64,000 bases of DNA, from positions 807,097-871,096 of the forward strand of contig NZ_RCZM01000001.1 of the NCBI RefSeq assembly GCF_006438965.1. Reading direction: 5' to 3'. The position numbers and the translations under genes were made by a program. Shown here in pieces: positions 9,966-19,727 of this stretch; the first letter of the stretch is position 1, and the number at the start of each line of letters is the position of its first letter. The DNA is from Pedococcus bigeumensis (GTDB lineage: Bacteria; Actinomycetota; Actinomycetes; Actinomycetales; Dermatophilaceae). The notes beneath the pieces were generated by a model. It searched no databases. It was not told where the DNA came from and saw nothing but the letters and a program-made list of their open reading frames with translations.

Positions 9966-11768
9966 GTGAGCACACTGACCAAGACGGGCCCCGTAGCCCC
10001 GGCCGAAGCGGCCGGCGAGCACGACGCCCTGGATCACCAGCCCGACAACCTGCATCCCGCCCTCGATCCGGTTATCGAGGATCACAAGGCTCACGAACCG
10101 CGGAAGGTCGACACCGTCGTCTTCGGTGTCACGGCGGCCATCGCCGTCGCGTTCGTCCTGTGGGGGTTCCTGAGCACCGACACCCTCAGCACCGCGTCCG
10201 GCGCCGGCCTCGACTGGGTCGTGCACAACATGGGCTGGCTCTTCTCGCTGGTGGCCTCGGGCTTCGTGCTCTTCGTCATCTGGCTGGCAGCCAGCAAGTA
10301 CGGGCGGATCCCGCTCGGTCGTGACGACGAGGAGCCGGAGTTCAAGACCGTCTCGTGGATCGCGATGATGTTCTCCGCGGGCATGGGGATCGGCCTGATG
10401 TTCTACGGGGTCTCCGAGCCGCTGTCGCACTTCGTGACCCCGCCGCCCGGCACCGGTGCGGCCGGGAACCCGGAGGCCGTGCAGAACGCCATGGCCACCA
10501 CGCTCTTCCACTGGACCCTGCACCCGTGGGCGATCTACGCAGTCGTCGGCCTGGCCGTCGCGTACGGCGTCTTCCGCAAGGGCCGCTCGCTGCTCATCAG
10601 CTCGGCGTTCGCGCCGCTGCTCGGTGAGAAGCACACCAACGGTCCCGCTGGGCGCGTCATCGACATGCTCGCGATCTTCGCGACGCTGTTCGGCTCGGCG
10701 GCCTCGCTCGGCCTTGGCGCGCTCCAGATCGGCTCTGGCTTCGAGATCGTCGCGGGCATCGGCAAGGCCGGCAACATGCTGCTCGTCGCGATCATCGCGG
10801 TGCTCACCCTGTGCTTCATCCTGTCGGCGGTCTCCGGTGTCGCGAAGGGCATCCAGTGGCTGTCCAACGTCAACATGGTGCTCGCCCTGGCTCTCGCGGT
10901 CTTCGTGTTCGTGGTCGGCCCGACCGTCTTCATCCTCAACCTCGTGCCGACCGAGATCGGCTCCTACTTCCAGAACCTGGCCATGATGTCGGCGCGCACC
11001 GACGCCGCCGGCGGTGACGCCATGAAGACCTGGCTGTCGGGCTGGACGATCTTCTACTGGGCCTGGTGGGTCAGCTGGACGCCGTTCGTCGGCATGTTCA
11101 TCGCTCGCATCTCGCGTGGTCGCACCATCCGCCAGTTCGTGACCGGTGTGCTGCTCGTGCCGAGCGTGGTGTCCCTCGTGTGGTTCGCGATCTTCGGCGG
11201 TGCCGGCATCGACATGCAGCGCGGTGGCACCGACCTGGCTGGTGCCGGGACGTCCGAGGGGACGCTGTTCGCGATGCTCTCGCACATGCCCCTGTCCACG
11301 GTCACCTCGGTCGTCGTCATGCTCCTGGTCGCGATCTTCTTCGTGTCGGGCGCCGATGCGGCGTCGATCGTCATGGGCACGCTGTCCGAGCGAGGCACCC
11401 TGTCGCCGAGCCGCAAGACGGTCATCTTCTGGGGCGCCGCCACCGGTGCGGTTGCCGCGGTGATGCTCCTCGTCGGCGGTGAGGACGCGTTGTCGGGTCT
11501 GCAGAACATCACCATCGTGGCGGCCCTGCCGTTCCTCATCGTGATGATCGGACTGGCCGTCGCGCTGGTGAAGGACCTCAGCAACGACCCGCTCATCGTC
11601 CGTGGCGCCTACGCCGTGGCCGCTGTCGAGCAGGCCGTCGTGGCCGGTGTGACCGAGCACGGCGACGACTTCACGCTGACCTTCGAGGAGTCCGCCCCCG
11701 GCGAGGGCGTCGGCGACCTCGTGGCCACCGATCCTGCCCTTGAGCGCGCGGGTTCTGCCACATCGTGA
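9966..11768 (+). CDS. BCCT family betaine/choline/carnitine transporter
   Basis: The 600-aa protein has about 12 transmembrane helices and belongs to the sodium-coupled BetP/OpuD family that imports compatible solutes under osmotic stress. Visible signatures are the glycine stretch SAGMGIGLMFYGVSEPLSHF and the substrate-site aromatic box in TM8, YWAWWVSWTPFVGMFIARIS. N- and C-terminal tails are acidic, as in osmosensing members. The start is the in-frame GTG at 9966. The only good ribosome site (GAAGGAG near 9934-9940) is about 25 bases upstream, so the exact start is uncertain. The substrate (betaine, ectoine or choline) cannot be decided. Confidence 0.93.
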   Translation: MSTLTKTGPVAPAEAAGEHDALDHQPDNLHPALDPVIEDHKAHEPRKVDTVVFGVTAAIAVAFVLWGFLSTDTLSTASGAGLDWVVHNMGWLFSLVASGFVLFVIWLAASKYGRIPLGRDDEEPEFKTVSWIAMMFSAGMGIGLMFYGVSEPLSHFVTPPPGTGAAGNPEAVQNAMATTLFHWTLHPWAIYAVVGLAVAYGVFRKGRSLLISSAFAPLLGEKHTNGPAGRVIDMLAIFATLFGSAASLGLGALQIGSGFEIVAGIGKAGNMLLVAIIAVLTLCFILSAVSGVAKGIQWLSNVNMVLALALAVFVFVVGPTVFILNLVPTEIGSYFQNLAMMSARTDAAGGDAMKTWLSGWTIFYWAWWVSWTPFVGMFIARISRGRTIRQFVTGVLLVPSVVSLVWFAIFGGAGIDMQRGGTDLAGAGTSEGTLFAMLSHMPLSTVTSVVVMLLVAIFFVSGADAASIVMGTLSERGTLSPSRKTVIFWGAATGAVAAVMLLVGGEDALSGLQNITIVAALPFLIVMIGLAVALVKDLSNDPLIVRGAYAVAAVEQAVVAGVTEHGDDFTLTFEESAPGEGVGDLVATDPALERAGSATS

Positions 11769-11776
11769 GCCGCTGA

Positions 11777-12847
<1,071 letters not shown>

Positions 12848-12853
12848 CCATCA

Positions 12854-12915
12854 GTCGACAGTGCACGACGCGCTGATGGCAGCGGTCCGACATCAGCGTG
12901 TCGCGCACTCTCGAC
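12854..12915. repeat. 62-bp palindromic element, copy 1
   Basis: Left arm 12854-12876 and right arm 12893-12915 are 23-bp inverted repeats with three mismatches, separated by a 16-base loop. It has the same 23-16-23 geometry and nearly the same arms as the element at 55264-55325, but an unrelated loop. It lies between the convergent ends of asd and the acyl-CoA dehydrogenase and could act as a bidirectional terminator, although no T-run follows. Confidence 0.85.
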
Positions 12916-12930
12916 CGGGTGAAACCCCGC

Positions 12931-14922
12931 TCAGCGCACCGCTCGCCAGACCGACTCGGACTCGCTCGCGCCCGGTGACCACGGGGCGATCCACGGGCCG
13001 GTGCCCTCGCTCTGGTCGATCACGCCTTCCTCCAGCCAGGTGTAGTCGCCCGCGAGGACGCCCTTGGCCAGTCGCGTGTCCGCGTCGTCGGTGTTCGACC
13101 ACAGGTCGGTGAACAACGCCTCCACCCGGTGCCGGCTCTGCTGGCAGAACACGTCGGCGAGCTGGTAGGCCGAGCGCCCCCGGGCCTCGTCGTCGGTGCG
13201 CAGCATCTCGGCCCGGCTGCAGGCGGCCGAGATGGCGAACAGCTCGGCACCGATGTCGACGACCCGGCCGAGGAACACCTGCCGGTACTCCATCTTCGCC
13301 TGCCACCGCGACATCCCGTAGAAGGTCTGCCGGGCCAGCTTGCGGCTGGACCGCTCCACGAACCGCAGGTGCGTCGCCAAGGTGCCGAACTCGGCATACG
13401 AGGTCGGTGTGGTGCCCTTGCCGACGACGAGCTGCGGCAGCCACTTGGCGTAGAAGCCGCTCGCTCCCGCTGCGGCACGGGCCTTGTCCTCGAGCGTGGA
13501 GTCCTTCTCGGCCAGGGCGCCGGCTGCCTTGAGGTGGGCGTCGACGGCCTCGCGTGCGATCAACAGGTGCATGATCTCGGTCGAGCCCTCGAAGATCCGG
13601 TTGATCCGCAGGTCGCGCATCATCTGCTCGGCCGGCACCGCACGCTCGCCGCGGGCGCGCAGCGACTCGGCCGTCTCGTAACCCCGGCCACCGCGGATCT
13701 GGACCAGCTCGTCGGCGATCTGCCACGCCATCTCGCTGGCCCACAGCTTGGCGAGCGCCGCCTCGATGCGGATGTCCTTGCTGCCCGCGTCGGCGAGCTG
13801 CGCCGACAGCTCGAGCACCGACTCGAGCCCGTAGGTGGTCGCGGCGATGAAGGCAAGCTTCTCGGCGACGGCACCGTGCTCGCCGACCGGGCGACCCCAC
13901 TGCACCCGCTCCGTCGACCACTCGCGCGAGATCTTCAGCGCCCACTTGCCGGCGGCGGCGCACATGGCCGGGATCGAGAGGCGACCGGCGTTGAGGGTGG
14001 TCAGGGCGATCTTGAGTCCGTCGCCCTCCTTGCCGAGCCGGTTCTCGACGGGCACTCGGACCTGGTGGAACCGGGTGAGGCCGTTCTCGATCCCCTTGAG
14101 CCCCATGAAGGAGTTGCGTCGTTCGACGGTGATGCCCTCCGCGGTGCCCTCGACGACGAACGCGGTGATCCCTCCCTTCTGTTGGTCGTCACCGGCGCCG
14201 TCGCGCTTGGGCACGCGGGCCATCACGACGAGGAGCTCGGCGACGACGCCGTTGGTGGTCCACAGCTTCACCCCGTCGAGCAGGTATGCCGTGCCGTCCT
14301 CGGTGAGGGTCGCGGTGCTTCCCATCCGCGCCGGGTCCGAGCCGACGTCGGGCTCGGTCAGCAGGAACGCCGAGATCGCGCCGGCGGCGCAGCGGGGGAG
14401 GAAGGCCTGCTTCTGCTCGGCGGTGCCGACGAGCTTGACGGGCTCGGGGACACCGATCGACTGGTGGGCCGACAGGAGGGCGCCAAGGCTCGGGTGGGCC
14501 GAGCCGACCAGCATCAGGGCCTGGCCGTAGGCGGACATGGTCAGGCCGAGCCCGCCGTACTCACGGGGGATCTTCATGCCGAACGCCCCGATGTCGGCCA
14601 GCCGGGCGAGGACCTCGTCGGGGATCAGTGCGTCGCGCTCGATCTTGGCGCCGTCGATGTCGGCACACACCTCGCGCAGCCTGGCCAGGAACTCCTCGCC
14701 GCGAGCCTGGTCCTCCGCCGTTGCGCGTGGATGCGGATGGACCAGGCCGAGGTCGAAGTGCCCGAGGTAGAGCCCCTTGGCGAAGCTCGGGCGCTCCCAG
14801 TCTGACTCGCGGGCGGCCTCGGCGACCGCGCGCGACTCGCGTTCGCTGGCGTGCACCGTGGGTTTCGGGTCACCCGTGGTCGTGGTCGTGGTCGGACGGT
14901 CCTGCTCGACGTCACTGCTCAT
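12931..14922 (-). CDS. Acyl-CoA dehydrogenase with C-terminal extension
   Basis: FAD-dependent alpha,beta-oxidation of acyl-CoA. The 663-aa protein has the core fold from about residue 85 (IPREYGGLGLTMSAYGQALM; FLLTEPDVGSDPARM; GIENGLTRFHQVRVPVENRLG; RGGRGYETAESL) and the catalytic Glu in RIFEGSTEIMHLL. About 180 further residues form a VLCAD/ACAD9-like helical extension rather than the usual ~380-aa length. The ATG at 14922 has an AGGAGG ribosome site; an upstream in-frame ATG at 14943 lacks one. The chain-length specificity is unknown, but the extended architecture suggests long-chain substrates. Confidence 0.9.
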   Translation of the reverse strand: MSSDVEQDRPTTTTTTGDPKPTVHASERESRAVAEAARESDWERPSFAKGLYLGHFDLGLVHPHPRATAEDQARGEEFLARLREVCADIDGAKIERDALIPDEVLARLADIGAFGMKIPREYGGLGLTMSAYGQALMLVGSAHPSLGALLSAHQSIGVPEPVKLVGTAEQKQAFLPRCAAGAISAFLLTEPDVGSDPARMGSTATLTEDGTAYLLDGVKLWTTNGVVAELLVVMARVPKRDGAGDDQQKGGITAFVVEGTAEGITVERRNSFMGLKGIENGLTRFHQVRVPVENRLGKEGDGLKIALTTLNAGRLSIPAMCAAAGKWALKISREWSTERVQWGRPVGEHGAVAEKLAFIAATTYGLESVLELSAQLADAGSKDIRIEAALAKLWASEMAWQIADELVQIRGGRGYETAESLRARGERAVPAEQMMRDLRINRIFEGSTEIMHLLIAREAVDAHLKAAGALAEKDSTLEDKARAAAGASGFYAKWLPQLVVGKGTTPTSYAEFGTLATHLRFVERSSRKLARQTFYGMSRWQAKMEYRQVFLGRVVDIGAELFAISAACSRAEMLRTDDEARGRSAYQLADVFCQQSRHRVEALFTDLWSNTDDADTRLAKGVLAGDYTWLEEGVIDQSEGTGPWIAPWSPGASESESVWRAVR

Positions 14923-14979
14923 GTGATCGCCTCCTGCCGCCACGCTACTCCCGGGTAGGCCGCGGTGCAGGGGGACGGG

Positions 14980-15876
14980 TCAGAGGTCGGTCATCCACTG
15001 CCGCCAGGTCTGGGTGACCCGCATGTCGACGTGCTCGTAGAGCCCGAGGGCGCCGGTCCGTGAGTCGGTGGACAGCTCGCTGACCGTGGCGCCGTGTGCC
15101 CGGGCCCTCTCGAACGCGTCGGCGAGGAGGCCGCGGGCCAACCCCAGGCCGCGCTGGTCGCGACGGACCGCGATCGCATCGACGTACCCCGTGGCCGCCG
15201 CGTGGATCGTGTAGCAGACCCCCACGGCGGTGCCCTGGGGGTCGACCGCGAAGCGGATCTGCCAGGGCTCGAATCCCGGTCGCAGCGGACCGCGGGGCGC
15301 CCAGTCGTCGTAGCTCGACGGGTCGCGGTCCGGCCACTCGTTGAAGGCGTCCTCGATCAGCTGGAAGGCGATGCGGCCGTCGGCAGGACCGGCGAACTCG
15401 CGCAACGAGAAGCCCTCGGGCAGCGGCTGCGGCTCGATCCTGCGGTCCGCAGGCAGCTGCAGGACCCACGACGTCCAGCCCAGCCGGTAGCCGCGTGCCT
15501 TGAAGAACGCCTCCGGCCCGCTGTCGCCCGGCACGGTCTGTCCGACAAGCGTGGACCCCTTCGTCCTGGCGCACTCCTCCAGCCAGTCCGCGAGCCACGT
15601 GCCGATGCCACGACCGCGGTAGTCGGGGTGGACGGACCCCTCGGCCCGGCGACCCTTGAAGACCTCGCCGGCAGCCGCCAGTCGGTCACTGTCCCACACG
15701 CCGATGCTCTCGGTCGCGAGGTCGAAGCTGCCCCGGACCCAGTCACCCTCGATGTCCTCGACGTCGATGGCGGGGGAGCCGGCATCCACCGTCTCGGCGG
15801 CGGCGATCAGGTCGCAGACCGCCGGGGCATCGGTAGGGACGTGGGGGCGGGCCACCAGTCCGTCGGGAAGTTCCAT
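14980..15876 (-). CDS. Tandem GNAT acetyltransferase
   Basis: The 298-aa protein contains two GNAT folds. In the first, acetyl-CoA loop residues are VHPDYRGRGIGTWLADW (about 95-112). In the second they are VRRDQRGLGLARGLLADAF (near 250), followed by the classic C-terminal ALGLYEHVDMRVTQTW. Two-domain actinobacterial GNATs include mycothiol synthase, but the usual MshD neighbours are absent, so the substrate is left open. It is divergent from the ArsR-type regulator across two large palindromes. The start ATG 15876 is chosen over an upstream ATG at 15912. Confidence 0.85.
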   Translation of the reverse strand: MELPDGLVARPHVPTDAPAVCDLIAAAETVDAGSPAIDVEDIEGDWVRGSFDLATESIGVWDSDRLAAAGEVFKGRRAEGSVHPDYRGRGIGTWLADWLEECARTKGSTLVGQTVPGDSGPEAFFKARGYRLGWTSWVLQLPADRRIEPQPLPEGFSLREFAGPADGRIAFQLIEDAFNEWPDRDPSSYDDWAPRGPLRPGFEPWQIRFAVDPQGTAVGVCYTIHAAATGYVDAIAVRRDQRGLGLARGLLADAFERARAHGATVSELSTDSRTGALGLYEHVDMRVTQTWRQWMTDL

Positions 15877-15942
15877 GGCCGAATCGTGCCGGGGGAGGGG
15901 ACTCGGATGCACGTGGTTTTCCGCGGATGACAGGTCTCGAAT

Positions 15943-15980
15943 ATTGTGAGAGAGTCCTCTCGAAAGAGTTCTCTCACAAT
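15943..15980. promoter_or_regulatory. 38-bp imperfect palindrome, candidate operator
   Basis: The outer arms ATTGTGAGAGA (15943-15953) and TCTCTCACAAT (15970-15980) are perfectly inverted, with a partly symmetric centre around TCGA. It lies between the GNAT and ArsR-type genes and is more AT-rich than its surroundings, as expected of a regulator site. Confidence 0.7.
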
Positions 15981-16001
15981 TCTGTGCCTCATGACTCCAC
16001 G

Positions 16002-16047
16002 TGTTGGAAGCGAAACTTGCGGATATCCGGAAGTTTCGCTTCCAACA
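16002..16047. promoter_or_regulatory. 46-bp near-perfect palindrome, candidate operator
   Basis: The 17-bp arms TGTTGGAAGCGAAACTT (16002-16018) and its complement (16031-16047) flank the inner palindrome CGGATATCCG. Only one symmetric position pair breaks the dyad. It ends 30 bp before the ArsR-type start and probably binds that protein. As RNA it would also form a strong hairpin in the 5' leader. Confidence 0.75.
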
Positions 16048-16076
16048 GGCGGGAAGTGGGGGGAGGAAGCGAGCGC

Positions 16077-16694
16077 GTGGTGACCACCAACCCGTACGGC
16101 GATGTCGAGCTCACGCCCAGAGGGATGCGGGCCCTGGCCCATCCCGTCCGGGTGGCGATCCTCAGCCGCCTCCAGTGGGACGGTCCGAGCACGGCCACGG
16201 CCCTGGCGCCGTTGGTCGGAGCCACGCCATCGGTCACGAGCTGGCACCTGCGGCACCTCGCCGAGCACGGGCTGGTCACCGACGCCGACGTCGAGTCGGA
16301 CGGACGCCAGCGCTGGTGGCAGGCTGCGGGCCGCGGTTTCCGGTTCGTGCCCACGGCGGACGACGCAGGCAGGGACGCCGCCACCCTGCTGGAGCGGGTC
16401 CTGTTCGACCAGGCGGAGGGTCTGCCCGGCCGGTGGGCGAGCGAGGTGGAGCCGTTGCTCGAGGACGAGTGGCGGCAGTCTGCCGGCTTGTCCAACACGA
16501 GCTTCCTGGCGACCGCCAGCGAGCTGTCCGAGATCGAGTCGGCGATCGAGCAGCTGCTCGCTCCCTACGTGCTGCGCAAGGGCGACTCCGTCACCGAGCC
16601 GGGGGCTCGAGTCGTGCGGATGCTGCGCTATGTCCTGCCCGAGTCGGCCGAAGTCGCCGAGTCGACGGACGCGGCCGACGAGGCGGGCGCGTGA
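16077..16694 (+). CDS. ArsR-type winged-helix transcriptional regulator
   Basis: The 205-aa protein has an N-terminal ArsR-like winged helix: RGMRALAHPVRVAILSRLQWDGPSTATALAPLVG, then TPSVTSWHLRHLAEHGLV as recognition helix. The C-terminal half, rich in acidic residues, is probably for dimerisation or ligand binding; no metal-binding cysteines are present, so this is not a metal-sensing ArsR. GTG 16077 follows GGAGGA (16062-16067) at good spacing. The stop overlaps the MFS gene start (GTGA), so it likely controls that exporter through the palindromes upstream. Confidence 0.88.
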   Translation: MVTTNPYGDVELTPRGMRALAHPVRVAILSRLQWDGPSTATALAPLVGATPSVTSWHLRHLAEHGLVTDADVESDGRQRWWQAAGRGFRFVPTADDAGRDAATLLERVLFDQAEGLPGRWASEVEPLLEDEWRQSAGLSNTSFLATASELSEIESAIEQLLAPYVLRKGDSVTEPGARVVRMLRYVLPESAEVAESTDAADEAGA

Positions 16695-17965
16695 CGGCCA
16701 CGACCGAGCGGTCGCCGCTGTGGCGGGACCGCCGTTTCGCGACCTACTGGGTCGGGCAGGGCATCAGCCAGTTCGGCGACCGGATCACCGAGCTGGCGCT
16801 GCCGCTCATCGCGGTGACGTCCCTGCAGGTCGGGGCATCGACGGTCGGACTGCTGACCGCCGCAGTCTGGGCGCCCAACCTGCTGTCCCTGTTCGTGGGC
16901 ACCTGGGTGGACCACCACGTGCGGAAACGTCGGCTGCTCATCGTGGCCGACGTGTTGCGTTGCGTGGTCCTGCTGAGCCTGCCCGTCGCTCACCTCTTCG
17001 GCGCGATCAGCCTCGCCCAGCTTTTCCTCGTCGCGATCATCGCGGGCTTTGGGCAGGTGCTCTACCAGACGTCCTACCCGAGCTTCTTCGTCGGTCTCGT
17101 CCGGCGCGACCAGTTCGTCGAGGCGAACAGCCTGCTCAGTGGCACTCGGTCGGCGTCCTTCGTGGCTGGTCCGGCCGTGGCGGGTGGACTGATCCAGGCT
17201 GTCACCGCACCTGCGGCGATGCTCGTGGACGCCGTCACCTTCGCGATCTCCGCTGTGCTGATCGGACGCGTCCGCGTCCGCGACCTGCCGGTCGACACCA
17301 CGAACGAGGACGGGCTGCTCCGCCGGTCTCGGGACGGCATGGCACTGGTCCTCCGGGACCCATACCTGCGCGCCTCGCTCGCCTGTGCCACCACCATCAA
17401 CCTGTTCAACCTGATGGCGGGCGCGCTGATCATCCTCTACGCGAGCCGGGAGCTCGGCCTGTCGGCCGGGGTCATCGGTCTGGCTCTCGGGATCGGTGCG
17501 ACCGGTGGTCTGCTCGGCACCGTGGTGGCCGGCCCCCTGTCCCGCCGGATCGGCGTCGGCCGCACCATCGCCCTGGGGGCCGTGGTCTTCTCCGCCCCGT
17601 TCGCCCTGATGCCACTCGCGTCCGGGCCAACGTGGTCGCGGGCAGGCGTGCTGGCCCTGGTCGAGTTCATCTCGGCGCTCGGGGTCATGTGCCTCGACAT
17701 CCCCCTCAACGCCCTGATGACGGCAGTCACCCCGGATGGTGTCCGCAGCCGCGTCACCGGAGCGTTCTCCACCGTCAACTACGGCATCCGCCCGCTGGGT
17801 GCGATCACCGGTGGTCTCGTGGGCGAGTGGATCGGCATCGGACCGACCATGGTGGTGGCAGCGGTCGGTGGCTCCTTTTCGTTCCTCTTCCTGCTGCGAT
17901 CGCCGGTGTTCTCCACGCGAACCATCGAGGAGCTCGACGCCGTCCACCACGCGAGCCGCGCTTGA
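16691..17965 (+). CDS. MFS transporter, drug-efflux type
   Basis: The 424-aa membrane protein has about 12 predicted helices in the MFS_3/enterobactin-exporter-like arrangement (YWVGQGISQFGDRITELALP; loop A-like VDHHVRKRRLLIVADVLR; GLALGIGATGGLLGTVVAG). It is translationally coupled to the ArsR-type regulator. The regulator-exporter pair suggests efflux of a toxic small molecule sensed by the regulator; the substrate is unknown. Confidence 0.88.
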   Translation: MTATTERSPLWRDRRFATYWVGQGISQFGDRITELALPLIAVTSLQVGASTVGLLTAAVWAPNLLSLFVGTWVDHHVRKRRLLIVADVLRCVVLLSLPVAHLFGAISLAQLFLVAIIAGFGQVLYQTSYPSFFVGLVRRDQFVEANSLLSGTRSASFVAGPAVAGGLIQAVTAPAAMLVDAVTFAISAVLIGRVRVRDLPVDTTNEDGLLRRSRDGMALVLRDPYLRASLACATTINLFNLMAGALIILYASRELGLSAGVIGLALGIGATGGLLGTVVAGPLSRRIGVGRTIALGAVVFSAPFALMPLASGPTWSRAGVLALVEFISALGVMCLDIPLNALMTAVTPDGVRSRVTGAFSTVNYGIRPLGAITGGLVGEWIGIGPTMVVAAVGGSFSFLFLLRSPVFSTRTIEELDAVHHASRA

Positions 17966-17995
17966 CGGCAACGCGTTCCTGATATGCAATATATC
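17962..17995 (+). promoter_or_regulatory. Candidate GntR promoter/operator
   Basis: TTGACG at 17962-17967 overlaps the MFS stop. The AT-rich imperfect dyad GATAT-gcaat-ATATC (17981-17995) ends two bases before the GTG start of gntR. It would suit an autoregulatory GntR operator blocking a nearly leaderless transcript. Confidence 0.55.
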
Positions 17996-17997
17996 GC

Positions 17998-18651
17998 GTG
18001 CCTGTGCCCACCTCTGCGCCGTCGCCATCGCGCGCCCTGCTCCGCGACGACGTCTACTGCCGGGTGCGCGATGCCATCGTCGACGGCACCCTCGCCCCCG
18101 GCGAGCAACTGCGGGACCAGGAGCTGGCCGCCTGGCTCGGGGTGAGCCGGACACCGGTCCGCGAGGCGCTGCTCCGCCTGCAGCAGGCCGGGCTCGTCGC
18201 CGCGCTGCCCGGCCGCTCGACCACGGTCTCCTCGATGGACACCAGGGCGGCCCGCGGCGCGCAGGCGGTCGTCGCCTCGATGCACGAGCTGGCGGTGCGC
18301 GAGGCGGTCGGCCAGCTCACCGCTGACGACCTCGCGCGCATGCGCGACGCGAACGACCGGTTCGAGGCAGCCCTCAAGGCGGGTGACGCCGATGCCGCGC
18401 TCGACGCGGATGACGAGCTGCACGGCATACCAGTCGCTGCGGCTGGCAACGCCGCGCTCGCTGCGGTCCTGGACCAGTTCACCCCCGTCCTGCGAAGGGT
18501 GGAGCGGCTGCGGTTCGGGTCGCTGTCCGGGCGCGGATCGGTCGCACTGCACGCCCGCCTCATCGACCTCTGCGAGGCGGAGGAGCGGGACGCGGCCGCC
18601 GAGGTGTCGCACGAGACGTGGCAGACGCTCGCGCCGCTGCTCGACGGCTGA
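17998..18651 (+). CDS. GntR-family regulator linked to ACC deaminase
   Basis: The 217-aa FadR-subfamily protein has an N-terminal winged helix (DDVYCRVRDAIVDGTLAPGEQL; LAAWLGVSRTPVREALLRLQQAGLV) and a helical FCD-type effector domain (about 85-217). The GTG start follows the AT-rich dyad directly and has no ribosome site. It lies 56 bp upstream of acdS on the same strand. GntR genes beside acdS have been reported in Actinobacteria, so control of the deaminase in response to ACC or a related compound is the likely role. Confidence 0.87.
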   Translation: MPVPTSAPSPSRALLRDDVYCRVRDAIVDGTLAPGEQLRDQELAAWLGVSRTPVREALLRLQQAGLVAALPGRSTTVSSMDTRAARGAQAVVASMHELAVREAVGQLTADDLARMRDANDRFEAALKAGDADAALDADDELHGIPVAAAGNAALAAVLDQFTPVLRRVERLRFGSLSGRGSVALHARLIDLCEAEERDAAAEVSHETWQTLAPLLDG

Positions 18652-18707
18652 CGGCCCCTGACCACTGCCTGACCACCGCCGCCTGACCTGCGAACGCAAG
18701 GAGAGAG

Positions 18708-19727
18708 ATGTCCATCCACGAATTCGAGCGGTACCCGCTCACCTTCGGGCCCAGCCCTGTCCACCCGCTGGCGCGGCTGACCGCGCACCTCGGGGGAGCC
18801 GAGGTCTGGGCCAAGCGGGAGGACTGCAACAGCGGCTTGGCCTTCGGTGGCAACAAGACTCGCAAGCTGGAGTACATCGTCCCGGACGTGCTGGCGCAGG
18901 GTGCGGACACGCTCGTCTCGATCGGTGGCTACCAGTCAAACCACACGCGGCAGGTCGCCGCCGTCGCCGCCCACCTGGGCCTCAAGTGCCGCCTGGTGCA
19001 GGAGAAGTGGGTGGATTGGGATGACCCGGTCAACGACAAGGTCGGCAACATCCTGCTGTCGCGGATCATGGGTGCCGACGCCCGACTGGACCCGCACGGC
19101 TTCGACATCGGCATCCGGACCTCGTGGGAGGACGCACTGCGCGAGGTCGAGGAGTCGGGTGGCAAGCCCTACGGCATCCCGGCAGGGGCATCCGAACACC
19201 CTTTGGGGGGAATGGGTTTCGCGAACTGGGCGTACGAGGTGGTGCAGCAGGAGGAGGAGCTGGGAGTCTTCTTCGACACGGTCGTCGTCTGCACGGTGAC
19301 CGGCTCGACCCACGCCGGCATGATCGCCGGCTTCGCCGCGCTCGAGGATGCGGGCGGACGTCCGCGTCGGGTCCTCGGCATCGACGCGTCGGCCACCATC
19401 GACAAGACCCGCGACCAGGTGCGCCGCATCGCGCAGCACACGGCCGACCTCATCGGCCTCGGCCGCTCGCTTCGCGACGACGAGGTCACGGTCCTCGAGG
19501 GCTGGGCCGGTGACCTCTACGGCATCCCGGTCGAGTCGACGGTCGACGCGATCAGGTTGAGCGGTCGGCTCGAAGGGATGATCATCGACCCTGTCTATGA
19601 GGGGAAGTCGATGGCCGGTCTCGTCGACCTCGTCACGTCGGGGGAGATCGCGCGCGACTCCACGGCGCTCTACGCGCACCTCGGCGGGCAGCCGGCGCTC
19701 AATGCCTACTCGGGCATGTTCGACTGA
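18708..19727 (+). CDS. acdS: 1-aminocyclopropane-1-carboxylate (ACC) deaminase
   Basis: PLP enzyme that cleaves the plant ethylene precursor ACC to 2-oxobutyrate and ammonia. The 339-aa protein has PLP lysine K50 in [10 protein letters not shown], the nucleophilic Ser S77 in GYQSNHTR, and the Tyr-Glu pair Y297-E298 in DPVYEGKSM. The Tyr/Glu and the late [11 protein letters not shown] separate true ACC deaminases from D-cysteine desulfhydrases. A strong AAGGAGAG site precedes the ATG. It suggests a plant- or soil-associated lifestyle. The last 22 bp overlap the convergent HhH-protein gene. Confidence 0.92.
   Translation: MSIHEFERYPLTFGPSPVHPLARLTAHLGGAEVWAKREDCNSGLAFGGNKTRKLEYIVPDVLAQGADTLVSIGGYQSNHTRQVAAVAAHLGLKCRLVQEKWVDWDDPVNDKVGNILLSRIMGADARLDPHGFDIGIRTSWEDALREVEESGGKPYGIPAGASEHPLGGMGFANWAYEVVQQEEELGVFFDTVVVCTVTGSTHAGMIAGFAALEDAGGRPRRVLGIDASATIDKTRDQVRRIAQHTADLIGLGRSLRDDEVTVLEGWAGDLYGIPVESTVDAIRLSGRLEGMIIDPVYEGKSMAGLVDLVTSGEIARDSTALYAHLGGQPALNAYSGMFD

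Noticed and set aside
9405-11660. A 751-codon minus-strand frame opposite the BCCT gene, rich in His/Asp/Glu/Arg.
   Set aside because: Shadow frame of a membrane-protein gene; composition is a product of codon bias.
13129-14805. A 558-codon + strand frame opposite the acyl-CoA dehydrogenase.
   Set aside because: Antisense of a gene with complete catalytic motifs.
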